Below, piece by piece: positions 28,125 through 35,851 of a stretch of DNA of 64,000 bases (its first letter is position 1; every line of letters starts with the position of its first letter). The notes below the pieces were generated by a model that did not search any database, had not been told where the DNA came from, and was given only the letters and a program-made list of their open reading frames with translations. The stretch covers positions 1 to 64,000 of the forward strand of contig NZ_JAUJZH010000029.1 in the NCBI RefSeq assembly GCF_030486595.1, in the 5' to 3' direction. A program made the position numbers and the translations under genes. The DNA is from Variovorax ginsengisoli. Lineage in GTDB: Bacteria; Pseudomonadota; Gammaproteobacteria; Burkholderiales; Burkholderiaceae_C.

Positions 28125-28238
28125 GGCTTCGCCAAGGCTGTGGAAATGTGCAACAACAACGGGCACTGTCGCAAGTTCGATGCGGGGACGATGTGCCCAA
28201 GTTATCGCGTGACCAGGGACGAGCAACACTTGACCCGA
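28125..28238 (+). pseudogene. FAD-linked oxidase/D-lactate dehydrogenase-type Fe-S protein, internal fragment
   Basis: The plus strand reads GFAKAVEMCNNNGHCRKFD, then AGTMCPSYRVTRDEQHLTR. This is the first [4Fe-4S]-binding stretch of large FAD/Fe-S oxidoreductases of the GlcD/YdiJ type, just before the expected GRANTLRLALSG. It is cut at both sides: the right edge at about 28236 joins the truncated IS66 tnpC gene. About 38 codons remain of a gene that is usually ~1000 codons or more. Confidence 0.8.
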
Positions 28239-28875
28239 GATGGTCCACGAAGCGGCTGATCAGCGTGTGCGCCACCAACCCGCTGGCCGGGATGCCGCCG
28301 TCCACCACGTCCGGCTCGGCCGGCTCCTGGCGGATCTGTTGGCAGCACCGGCAAGCCCACTTGCCGTAGATGTGCCGGTGTACGAAGAACTTGGCCGGGA
28401 CGATGTCCAGCTTCTCGCTGACGTCCTCGCCGACGCGGTGCATGGGCCGGCCGCACTCAAGGTTCGGGCAGGTCGTGTCCTGGGGCTCGTGGCGATGCTC
28501 GACGCGCTCCAGGTGCTCGGGCAGCGCTCGGCGGCGTGGCCGGCGCGGTGGTGCCTTCGGGGTCTTGGGCGCCTCGGGAAGACCGCGCTGTAACTCGGCC
28601 AGTTGCGCCTGCAGGCTGGCCTCGTCCTCTGCCAGTGCATCCTGGAACAGGGCGCGCTGCTGGGCCGTCATGGCCTCGGTCTTCGCACCGAACTTCCAGC
28701 GCTTGAGACGGGCGAGCTCGAAGTTGACCTTCTCGAGTTTGGCGTCGCGCCAGGCGATCTCCCGCGCCTGGGCCTGCACCTGCTGATGCAACCGCGTGAT
28801 CAGCGCGGCCGCCTCCGACGGCAGTTGTGCCATGTCGATGCGGTCAGTAGCGGTCTCGCCGAGCATGCTCGGCAT
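28237..28875 (-). pseudogene. tnpC: IS66 transposase TnpC, C-terminally truncated
   Basis: The first ~210 residues of the IS66 transposase. There is the N-terminal coiled-coil (ITRLHQQVQAQAREIAWRD), the LKRWKFGAKTE motif and the zinc-finger region (CPNLECGRP ... WACRCCQQIRQ). It stops matching at LISRFVDHL, before the whole DDE catalytic domain, so it is inactive. The open frame beyond (to 28066) is unrelated flanking DNA. Confidence 0.88.
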
Positions 28876-28917
28876 GTTGCACGAGTCGGCACGTGCTGCG
28901 CATCGGCAGATGCGATG

Positions 28918-29295
28918 TCAACGGCAGCGCTGGCTCTCAGTGCCCTCACGATCGACTGATGACGCTGAGTTCGCCCAGGGCTGCCACGGCAGGCCGACCG
29001 TCAGGGCTTCGAACTGCTGCGCGGTCAGTTGCAGCGTTGCAGCCGCCGGGACATGCCCTTGTGGACGCTCCAGCCAGACGAAGCGTCCCGTGTGCAGGCG
29101 GCGCGTGGCGCACCACACACCGAAGCCGTCGTGCACGAGCAGCTTGATGCGCGTGGCGCGCAGGTTGGCGAACAAGTAGCCATGGTGCGCATGCGCCGCG
29201 CCGACGGTATTGACGACGATGTTGAGCAACCGGTCGGCGCCGGCGCGCATGTCCTGCGGCTGGGTGCATAGCCACAGCGTGTCGATGCGGATCAA
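28918..29295 (-). CDS. tnpB: IS66 accessory protein TnpB
   Basis: A 125-aa IS66 Orf2 protein with the family signature DMRAGADRLLNIVVN, HGYLFANLRATRIKLLVHDG and FGVWCATRRLHTGRF. It is needed with TnpA and TnpC for IS66 transposition. It sits 12 bp after tnpA. The C-terminus runs slightly longer than usual. A related but different TnpB fragment lies at 33430-33603. Confidence 0.9.
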   Translation of the reverse strand: MIRIDTLWLCTQPQDMRAGADRLLNIVVNTVGAAHAHHGYLFANLRATRIKLLVHDGFGVWCATRRLHTGRFVWLERPQGHVPAAATLQLTAQQFEALTVGLPWQPWANSASSVDREGTESQRCR

Positions 29296-29307
29296 CGGGC
29301 CGGATCC

Positions 29308-29697
29308 TCAGGCGGCGCACAGCGCATCGGCCAGGGCGCGCAACTGCGCAGCGTACAGCGCGCCTGCGCTGGCAGCGCACTGGAGCTTCACGTGCAGGCC
29401 GCCGCGCTGAAGTTCGATGCGGATGTCGGGCTGCGGTGCAGGAGCGGCGATCGGCGCGGGCCGCGGCGACTCCACAGGGACGAACTGCAGGGCAGGCGCG
29501 GTGCCACCGGCCGCAGGCGCCGCGGCGCCCATGCGCTTGAGCCCGCAGCCCGTGAGCCACTTGCGTACGACGTTGGCGTTCAGGCCGTGCGCGATGGCCA
29601 CGGCCGAGACCGACGCGCCGGGCTGCCGGCACTCGGCCAGGATGCGAGCCTTGAACTCGGCGCTGTGGACTCGGCGATTGGAAGTATTGAGATGCAT
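29308..29697 (-). CDS. tnpA: IS66 accessory protein TnpA
   Basis: A 129-aa IS66 Orf1 protein. Its N-terminal HTH of the IS3/IS911-like type reads RVHSAEFKARILAECRQPG and VAIAHGLNANVVRKWL. An Ala/Pro-rich linker follows. It is the first gene of the element, about 80 bp inside the terminal repeat. Confidence 0.9.
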   Translation of the reverse strand: MHLNTSNRRVHSAEFKARILAECRQPGASVSAVAIAHGLNANVVRKWLTGCGLKRMGAAAPAAGGTAPALQFVPVESPRPAPIAAPAPQPDIRIELQRGGLHVKLQCAASAGALYAAQLRALADALCAA

Positions 29698-29776
29698 AGG
29701 CGTCCGCCAAATTTAGGTGGACGTCATCCTCGGGAGCCGCTGGGTCAGGCGCAAGGTGGGATCGCTGGACGCTCAC

Positions 29777-29885
29777 CCTGGTCGCGTCGAAGTTGCTTCT
29801 TGAGCACAGCCTTCCCGTACTCATTGACCCCGTGGACCTGGAACACGTTCTTTGCCAGGTCGATGCCAACAGTCGTAATCTTCAT
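29777..29885 (-). pseudogene. IS110-family transposase, N-terminal fragment interrupted by IS66
   Basis: From ATG 29885 the minus strand reads MKITTVGIDLAKNVFQVHGV and ends KKQLRRDQ, a textbook start of IS110-family transposases, including the first catalytic Asp in VGIDLAKN. It breaks at 29776/29777, exactly at the IS66 terminal repeat. The rest of the gene is not found in the window, so sequence beyond the IS66 was lost. Confidence 0.88.
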
Positions 29886-30039
29886 GGTGGACGCCCCTTT
29901 CGGTTCAAGTGGTTGGTGACACTTCCACTCTCGCACGTTGATGCCGACAGGTGGGGGCGCCCATCCCATTGCTTACGGACGAGCCGCCAGCTCGCCGCCG
30001 TTCAGCCATGAGGCCACGCGTTGGGGCGGCGAACAGGGC

Positions 30040-31041
30040 TCACTTGATCTTGACGACGACCTTGCCCTTAGCGCGGCCTGCTTCGACGTAGGCCATGGCC
30101 TCGTTGGTCGACTCGAACGGGAAGACCCGGTCCACCACAGGGCGGATGGCGCCCACATCGAAGAGACGGGTGATCTCACGCAGTTGGCTCCCGCTCGCCT
30201 TCATGAAGAGGAACGAGAAACCGACGCCGCGCCTCTTTGCCCTCCGCCTGATTCCAGAACTCAGCAGCCGCATGATCAGTTTCACGAAGCCGGGCGCCCC
30301 GCTTTCCTTTCCGAATTCGGGATCAGGCGGCCCGGAGATGGAGATGAGCTTCCCGCCGCCCTTGACCACATGGAGGGATTTTTCGAGCGCCTTGCGGTCC
30401 TGGCTGTTCAGGACCACGTCGTAATCGCGCAAGACATCTTCGAAGTCCTGCGTCTTATAGTCGATAACGATGTCTGCGCCCAGACTCTTGACGAGCGCAA
30501 CATTGGTCGTGCTCGTCGTCGTGGCAACGGTTGCGCCCAGATGCTTGGCCAACTGAATGGCAAAAGTGCCTACGCCTCCGGAACCGGACTGAATGAAGAC
30601 CTTCTGCCCCTTTTTCAGGTTGGCCTTCTCGACCAGTGTCTGCCATGCGGTCAAAGCCACAAGCGGAATGGAAGCCGCTTCTTCCATCGTGAGACCCTCG
30701 GGCTTGAGCGCTAGGGAATCTTCCTTGACGGGGACGAACTCAGCGAACGTACCGATGCGGAAGTCGTCCACCCGCGCATAGACCTCATCACCCAGTTTGA
30801 ACTGGCGCACGCGTGGTCCGACCTTGACCACCACGCCGGCCACATCGTGACCGAGGACGAGAGGCAGACGATAGGGCAGTATGAGCTTGAATTCTCCTTC
30901 CCTGATCTTAGAGTCCAACTGGTTTACGCCAGCAGCGTGGACCTCGACCAAGACTTCATCATCGCGCAGTTCCGGCGCCGGCACATCTGCCAAGGTTAAT
31001 GCGAGGTTTTTTCCATATCGCTCGAGAACAAAAGCGCGCAT
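30040..31041 (-). CDS. NADP-dependent medium-chain oxidoreductase (quinone reductase-like)
   Basis: A 333-aa MDR-family enzyme without catalytic zinc ligands. The GroES-like half shows VLGHDVAGVVVKVGP, and the cofactor motif is VFIQSGSGGVGTFAIQLAKH. The start has AAGGA upstream. QOR/ZADH-type members reduce enones or quinones with NADPH. It is last in a minus-strand set TetR-SDR-MDR, fitting a reactive-carbonyl detoxification unit. Confidence 0.9.
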   Translation of the reverse strand: MRAFVLERYGKNLALTLADVPAPELRDDEVLVEVHAAGVNQLDSKIREGEFKLILPYRLPLVLGHDVAGVVVKVGPRVRQFKLGDEVYARVDDFRIGTFAEFVPVKEDSLALKPEGLTMEEAASIPLVALTAWQTLVEKANLKKGQKVFIQSGSGGVGTFAIQLAKHLGATVATTTSTTNVALVKSLGADIVIDYKTQDFEDVLRDYDVVLNSQDRKALEKSLHVVKGGGKLISISGPPDPEFGKESGAPGFVKLIMRLLSSGIRRRAKRRGVGFSFLFMKASGSQLREITRLFDVGAIRPVVDRVFPFESTNEAMAYVEAGRAKGKVVVKIK

Positions 31042-31118
31042 GTTGTTTTTCCTTGTTTTTTTGTGCTTTTTTGTGCCGAGGCTTGCGAACTGGCCAAGAC
31101 GGTCACGCGGATAGCCGC

Positions 31119-31931
31119 CTATGCTTCGAGCCGAAGGTCTTTTCGAACCCCTGCATCTATCACCCTGGCGGGCGCAAATCTACGCAGCAGCCGCATGCGG
31201 CTGGCAAGGCCCGGGGTGTAGTGGATCTTTGGATGCGCCACCGTTGCCGCCTTCAACACGATTTCGGCGACCACGTCAGGGCCGTCCGCGCCCACTAGCG
31301 CTTCCTTGACACGTTTCGCCACGCCCTCGCGAATCTCGCGATACACGTCGAGGGGCGCATCGGGTTGCATCAGGTTTGCATCGAATGGCGTATTGATATA
31401 GGCAGGCTCTACCACCGAGACGCGAATGCCGAGCTTGCGCAGTTCATGGTCCAGCGATTCCGAATAGCCCGCGACCGCATGCTTGGTGGCGGAGTACAGC
31501 GCCATGTAAGGCAAGGGCAGGAAACCCAGCACGGAGCCGATATTGATGATGCGCCCCCTCTTTTGGCTTCGCATATGCGGCACAACCGCCCGGGTCATCC
31601 GCACCAGCCCGAAAAAGTTGGTATCGAAGATCGACTGAGCCTGCTCAATCGAGCTTTCCTCCGCGCCGGCTGCTGCCACCCCGAAGCCTGCGTTGTTGAC
31701 GAGTAGGTCGATGCGGCCTTCCAACTGCATCACCTTCTGGACCGCAGCTTCGACCGACTCGTCCTTCGTCACATCAAGGGGGAGCAACTCGAACGGTCGT
31801 CGACCCGCCTGGTCTCCACGCCTGCTGGTGCCGTAAACCTTGCAGCCGGCCTTCGCAAGCCGGTGCGCGATCGCTTCGCCGATGCCCGAAGAGGCCCCCG
31901 TAACGAGCGCAACCTTATTGGCCATGTTCAT
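31119..31931 (-). CDS. Short-chain dehydrogenase/reductase
   Basis: A 270-aa classical SDR from ATG 31931, chosen because AAGGAG lies eight bases upstream; the open frame extends to 32057. Cofactor motif TGASSGIGEA, NNAGFGVA, and catalytic Ser/Tyr/Lys in NIGSVLGF and YSATKHAV are present. It lies between the TetR and MDR genes and is probably controlled by the TetR protein. Confidence 0.92.
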   Translation of the reverse strand: MNMANKVALVTGASSGIGEAIAHRLAKAGCKVYGTSRRGDQAGRRPFELLPLDVTKDESVEAAVQKVMQLEGRIDLLVNNAGFGVAAAGAEESSIEQAQSIFDTNFFGLVRMTRAVVPHMRSQKRGRIINIGSVLGFLPLPYMALYSATKHAVAGYSESLDHELRKLGIRVSVVEPAYINTPFDANLMQPDAPLDVYREIREGVAKRVKEALVGADGPDVVAEIVLKAATVAHPKIHYTPGLASRMRLLRRFAPARVIDAGVRKDLRLEA

Positions 31932-32020
31932 GATGTTTCTCCTTGAAAGGCGCAATGTGTGTTTGGCATGATGTTCACAATATATTCTGGCGAGTGGATA
32001 GGCTGCATGATTCGGTGGGT

Positions 32021-32608
32021 TCAGGTGGGGGGCAGATGCTTTAATGCGGCCGCGCACAGACTGTCCGACAGTGCGGGCTCGTCGACTGCACGGGCAAGCA
32101 GCAACGTGCCCACCATGGTGGCGATGGTCACGAGTGCCCGTTCGTGGGCACTGGGCTGCCCCCAGTCAGGCGACTGACGGGCGACAAGATCGATCATTTC
32201 CTTGACGTGCCGAGTGGTCACTCGGCGGACTTCGGGCGCCTGGCGCGACGTCTCCGAGCCCAGCGCGGCCAGGGGACACCCCGTCTCCGCCTGCTCCAGG
32301 TGCTCGCGCGAGAGATAGGTACGAAGCATGGATGGCAGAGCTTGCTCGGGAGGCACGCTGGCGACAACCTCCGCCACTACGGCGGCTGAGTCAGCACACG
32401 CGCGACTCGCTGCTTCGGTGAGCATGGCTTCTCGCGATGCGAAATGAGCATAGAAGGCGCCATGGGTCAGGCCTGCCTCCTTCATGATGTCGGCAACTCC
32501 CGTGCCGTCGTAGCCGCTACGACGGATCGCCCGCGCAGCTGCCGACACGATGCGCTCGTGCGAGGCTTCCTTGGCCGCAGTTCTGATGTTGTGCTTCGAA
32601 TTACGCAT
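32021..32608 (-). CDS. TetR/AcrR-family repressor
   Basis: A 195-aa TetR regulator. The HTH reads GVADIMKEAGLTHGAFYAHF, matching the NemR/AcrR-like consensus; a variable ligand domain follows (ETGCPLAALGSE). ATG 32608 is chosen (the frame runs to 32620). Its start codon lies inside the palindrome ATGATAATTATCAT, suggesting autorepression. It is the first gene of the SDR/MDR unit. Confidence 0.92.
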   Translation of the reverse strand: MRNSKHNIRTAAKEASHERIVSAAARAIRRSGYDGTGVADIMKEAGLTHGAFYAHFASREAMLTEAASRACADSAAVVAEVVASVPPEQALPSMLRTYLSREHLEQAETGCPLAALGSETSRQAPEVRRVTTRHVKEMIDLVARQSPDWGQPSAHERALVTIATMVGTLLLARAVDEPALSDSLCAAALKHLPPT

Positions 32609-32620
32609 GATAATTATCAT
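32607..32620. promoter_or_regulatory. Perfect 14-bp palindrome, candidate TetR operator
   Basis: ATGATAATTATCAT equals its own reverse complement and overlaps the tetR-type start codon. Its AT-richness stands out from its surroundings. Position and symmetry suit a TetR-family autoregulatory site, but it could also be part of the promoter -10 region. Confidence 0.5.
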
Positions 32621-33279
32621 ACATGATTCACGAAAGGTGCGCTGTGACGATTTTGGGCGAAGCCGTTAGGCGGGCGCCGCATCGCAATGCGACCAGCAAA
32701 TACGGGAGCCATCATTCTTTTGGCTGAAATTCTCGCAATGAGCACGAGCATTCTGCGACTAGGCCTGTCGCCAAGAGCGACGGTCATCACGCTGCCGGCC
32801 ACGCTGGCCAGCCTGGTAGGGCGACCGGGCAGGCACGACGCACTCGCACCCGAGGAGACGGTGAAGCGGCGGGCATCGTGACCGCTCCTCGGGGTCAAGT
32901 TCCAGAATGCCGTCGCGCAACGCGGACAAATCGACCACCACGGCGACGTTGACGGTCTGGCAGTTCAACGAGGTGCCATCGCCGCATCAGCATCTGGGCC
33001 TCGGGCGACGGGAGATGTCGAGGCCCTTCACGAAGTCGTCTCTGCTCTTGGGCACCACGACGCCGATCGGGACTTTTGGCGGTAGTTGGACGCGTCGGAC
33101 ACGACACCGCCTGATGTCCATCGTCGAAGCGAACGGCCGCTCCCAGTGCGGTCGACAGTTCGCTTTCGAGCGCCGCCGAGCTTTGAGCCTGTGTGCCATA
33201 GGCGCTGTTCCGCGGCCGGTTGGCAAGTGCTCGTCCATGACTTCTGGGATGTCGGGCTCGGACCTTCTCAACTCGATCG

Positions 33280-33432
33280 TGGTGGGCACCACCTGGCTGC
33301 GCGCGAGGTCGAAAGGCACCAAGGCCGCGTTGTGGGCATGCACGAAATCGGTGTTGCCGCTCCATCCCGTCACCACCACGGGAAGGCCGTAGGCCATTGC
33401 CTCCGCGATCGAGAGACCGAAGCCTTCGGAAG
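33280..33432 (-). pseudogene. Glycosyltransferase family 1/4 fragment
   Basis: About 50 codons of the C-terminal nucleotide-sugar-binding domain. The E-x7-E motif is intact in EGFGLSIAEAMAYG, followed by LPVVVTGWSGNTDF. The gene is cut on its upstream side by IS66 tnpB sequence at about 33432, and downstream the frame decays. No other part of the gene is in the window. Confidence 0.75.
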
Positions 33433-33603
33433 ATGCTTGTGCATGACGGCTTCGGCGTGTGGTGCGTGGCACGCAGACTGAACGTCGGGCGCTTCGCCTG
33501 GCCACGCGAGATCGATACGGCAAAGCCGATCGTCCTGATGCAGGCGCAGTTCGATGCGCTGGTGGTCGGGTTCCTTCCGCACAACTGGCAGCCTGCTCGC
33601 TGA
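33430..33603 (+). pseudogene. IS66 TnpB C-terminal fragment (second IS66)
   Basis: The plus strand reads MLVHDGFGVWCVARRLNVGR and ends LPHNWQPAR with TGA at 33601-33603. This matches the C-terminal half of IS66 TnpB but differs from the copy at 28918-29295, so it comes from a different IS66 element. It abuts the glycosyltransferase fragment and marks the left side of the AT-richer island. Confidence 0.82.
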
Positions 33604-33742
33604 TCTAGCCAGCAGGTCCGCAACTCACCGTCAAGGTGGATCGACTAGACGCTTGCGGTGCATCACGCGTATCGACACCATCGACCTGCAGGTTGCTTCG
33701 ACGTCTCGATCAGCTCGACGATCGATCTTCCGAGCGTGGGAT

Positions 33743-34795
33743 CTATGACAATCCGGACATGTCGATGACAAAGCGATACTTGACGTCGCTTCTGAGCATT
33801 CGCTCAAAGGCGTCATTGATTTGCGGCATCTTGATGATCTCGACATCAGAAACAATGTTGTGTTTCGCGCAGAAATCCAACATCTCCTGCGTCTCAGAAA
33901 TACCGCCTATCATCGACCCAGCAATACTGCGTCGCTTACTGATGAGTCCAAAAGCCCCAGGCGGAGAATTCGGTGAGCTCGGTATCCCAACCAAGACCAT
34001 AGTGCCGTTCATCTTGAGCATCGCAATAAATGGATCCAAGTCGTGGGCGACCGCGACTGTATTGAGAATGAAGTCAAAGCTGTTGCTATGAATCGCCAAT
34101 TCGCCTGCATTTTCCGAAATAACGACTTCCTTGGCGCCCAGCCGCAGCGCGTCCTCGGCCTTGTTAGGCGAAGTGGTGAACAAGACAACGTGCGCGCCCA
34201 GTGCTGTCGCCAGTTTTATTCCCATATGCCCCAGCCCGCCCAACCCGACAATACCGACCTTCTGGCCTGGACCAACCTTCCAGTAACGCATAGGCGAGTA
34301 AGTAGTGATCCCCGCGCACAACAACGGCGCGACGGCAGCAAGGGCCTCTTCATGGTGTGCGATTCTTAGCACAAATCTTTCAGAAACCACGATGTGGTCC
34401 GAGTATCCGCCCAACGTATTGGCGCGCGACACTTGCTCCTGGCTGTTGTAGGTCCCCGTCATGCCGTTGTCACAATACTGTTCGAGACCTTGAGCGCAAG
34501 GCCGACAGTGCTGGCAGCTATCCACCATGCACCCCACGCCGACGATGTCACCTACTTTGAACTTTAATACGTCCGCCCCCACCTTGCTCACACGTCCGAC
34601 GATTTCATGGCCAGGCACACAGGGATAAACGGACGGACCCCATTCGCTCCTTGCGGTGTGCAGATCAGAGTGGCAGACCCCGCAGTACAAGATGTCAATA
34701 GCAACATCGCGGGCTGTGGGAAACCGGCGCTCAATTGTGAACGGTTCGAGGGGGGTAGTGGCCGACTGAGCGGCATAAGCATGCGCGAGCGACAA
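33743..34795 (-). CDS. Zinc-dependent alcohol dehydrogenase (cinnamyl-alcohol type)
   Basis: A 350-aa zinc MDR. Catalytic zinc ligands are in YCGVCHSDLH and VPGHEIVG; structural zinc Cys cluster in DSCQHCRPCAQGLEQYC; cofactor motif VGIVGLGGLGHMGIKLA. The pattern is that of CAD/YahK-type aldehyde reductases. No ATG fits; a TTG at 34795 with GGAG five bases upstream gives SLAHAYAAQSATTPLEPF, close to the family's usual start. It is the most downstream gene of the island and lies beside AT-rich DNA. Confidence 0.9.
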   Translation of the reverse strand: MSLAHAYAAQSATTPLEPFTIERRFPTARDVAIDILYCGVCHSDLHTARSEWGPSVYPCVPGHEIVGRVSKVGADVLKFKVGDIVGVGCMVDSCQHCRPCAQGLEQYCDNGMTGTYNSQEQVSRANTLGGYSDHIVVSERFVLRIAHHEEALAAVAPLLCAGITTYSPMRYWKVGPGQKVGIVGLGGLGHMGIKLATALGAHVVLFTTSPNKAEDALRLGAKEVVISENAGELAIHSNSFDFILNTVAVAHDLDPFIAMLKMNGTMVLVGIPSSPNSPPGAFGLISKRRSIAGSMIGGISETQEMLDFCAKHNIVSDVEIIKMPQINDAFERMLRSDVKYRFVIDMSGLS

Positions 34796-34843
34796 AGCAT
34801 CTCCGATGTAAAATATTATGGAATATAATTGCTAATTTTTATA

Positions 34844-35662
34844 TCAGCTCAATACCCTTTGCTCAGAAAGATCCGTCGCACCACGCAATTCAGCGATATA
34901 GCTAAACCGCTGTGAAAGCACTGGCAAACTTGCAAGCGCATTCACAATGTGGAACATTGTTGGAATATCCTCCCAAGTGGAGCGAATGAATTCGACCTTC
35001 CCAGTGCCTGAATTAAAAGAGGTATATCGAGTTTCGGCTGAACTGACTTGTGGAGACAACACCATTTCATCGACAGCGGCTTCCCCCACTCGGCGCAGGC
35101 TAGGAATATAGCGATGATGCAGAATTCCGTCGCTTGCCGGTGAACTCGGCGGCACTCCGGCTGCTAGGTCGCTAAACGTCATTCGGATAAACTCGTGCCC
35201 CTCCCAAACAGCCGTATGGAGTCGCGCCCCTCGCAAATGTCGAGGCTCTGGCAACTCACAATACAGTTTTGAAAAACCCAATTCCTCTCGGCCAGTGAGA
35301 ATTGGTTCACATCGGTTTTCCCATAGGACAGACATGAACAACCCGCGAACGGATTCGCTAGATCCGCGGTAACGCACTGGATATGAAACTGAAAGCAGCG
35401 AATAGCCTCGGCCAGCAAGCCACTCAAGTTCCCTCAAGGTCACATGTTCTACGGTGACAAGCGGTTCACCGTCTAGTTCACAATTTGGCGGCAGCAATTT
35501 ACGAAGCTCAGATTCGTCCGTCAAAAAGCTGATCGAGGCTACAGTGCGTGGTGCATTTCTGAGATCAAATGTTTCCCCATTGGGCCCTTGACGGGGGCCA
35601 GGACTCGGCCCAAACACCGTTGGCATTCTGTAACGCGAGGAAATGTTTGTGCTATTTTTCAT
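34844..35662 (-). CDS. Acetoacetate decarboxylase-family protein
   Basis: A 272-aa protein (ATG 35662; frame open to 35734). REELGFSKLYCELPEPR matches the acetoacetate decarboxylase active site, whose Lys forms a Schiff base with a keto acid; the expected Lys is present. No acetone-pathway genes are nearby, so it probably belongs to the ADC-like group acting as decarboxylase or aldolase-dehydratase on another 2- or 3-keto acid. The base composition is visibly AT-richer than outside the island. Confidence 0.85.
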   Translation of the reverse strand: MKNSTNISSRYRMPTVFGPSPGPRQGPNGETFDLRNAPRTVASISFLTDESELRKLLPPNCELDGEPLVTVEHVTLRELEWLAGRGYSLLSVSYPVRYRGSSESVRGLFMSVLWENRCEPILTGREELGFSKLYCELPEPRHLRGARLHTAVWEGHEFIRMTFSDLAAGVPPSSPASDGILHHRYIPSLRRVGEAAVDEMVLSPQVSSAETRYTSFNSGTGKVEFIRSTWEDIPTMFHIVNALASLPVLSQRFSYIAELRGATDLSEQRVLS

Positions 35663-35851
35663 GGTTAGTAAAACAAAAGGTCTGGAGTTTTTTGAAATGA
35701 ACGTTAGATGAATTGATGGAGTCTTGTTTGCCAAAAAATTGGCAGTGCTTTAGTCGCAAAAAAATTGATTTCAATCAACACCTTAATCATCAGGTACAAG
35801 GTGCGTAGTGCAAATGAGCAATAAGGGAGAATGCATGTTCCGCGCCGGCTG

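Larger units (their letters stand above)
28236..29776 (-). mobile_element. IS66-family element, one end deleted
   Basis: tnpA, tnpB and the first part of tnpC lie in order on the minus strand. The end upstream of tnpA, read on the minus strand, is GTGAGCGTCCAGCG starting at 29776. This matches the GTAAGCG/GTGAGCG ends of IS66 elements and lies exactly where an IS110 transposase gene is interrupted. The other end is missing: tnpC is cut at about 28237, where an oxidase gene fragment begins. Confidence 0.85.
32640..33742. other. Mosaic of gene fragments, no intact gene
   Basis: This stretch between the TetR gene and the alcohol dehydrogenase gene has no complete gene. At 33280-33432 (minus) it encodes a glycosyltransferase group 1 piece (EGFGLSIAEAMAYGLPVVV, then NTDFVHAHNAALVPF). 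At 33430-33603 (plus) it encodes the end of an IS66 TnpB. Near 32887-32970 (minus) a short piece reads NVAVVVDLSALRDGILELDP, origin not recognised. The remainder, including 33604-33742, shows nothing I can name. It looks like the product of repeated deletions at IS ends. Confidence 0.7.

Noticed and set aside
28201..28240. GACCAGG near the IS66 junction as a target duplication
   Set aside because: The matching bases at the other end (29777-29784) are in inverted, not direct, orientation, and one IS end is missing.
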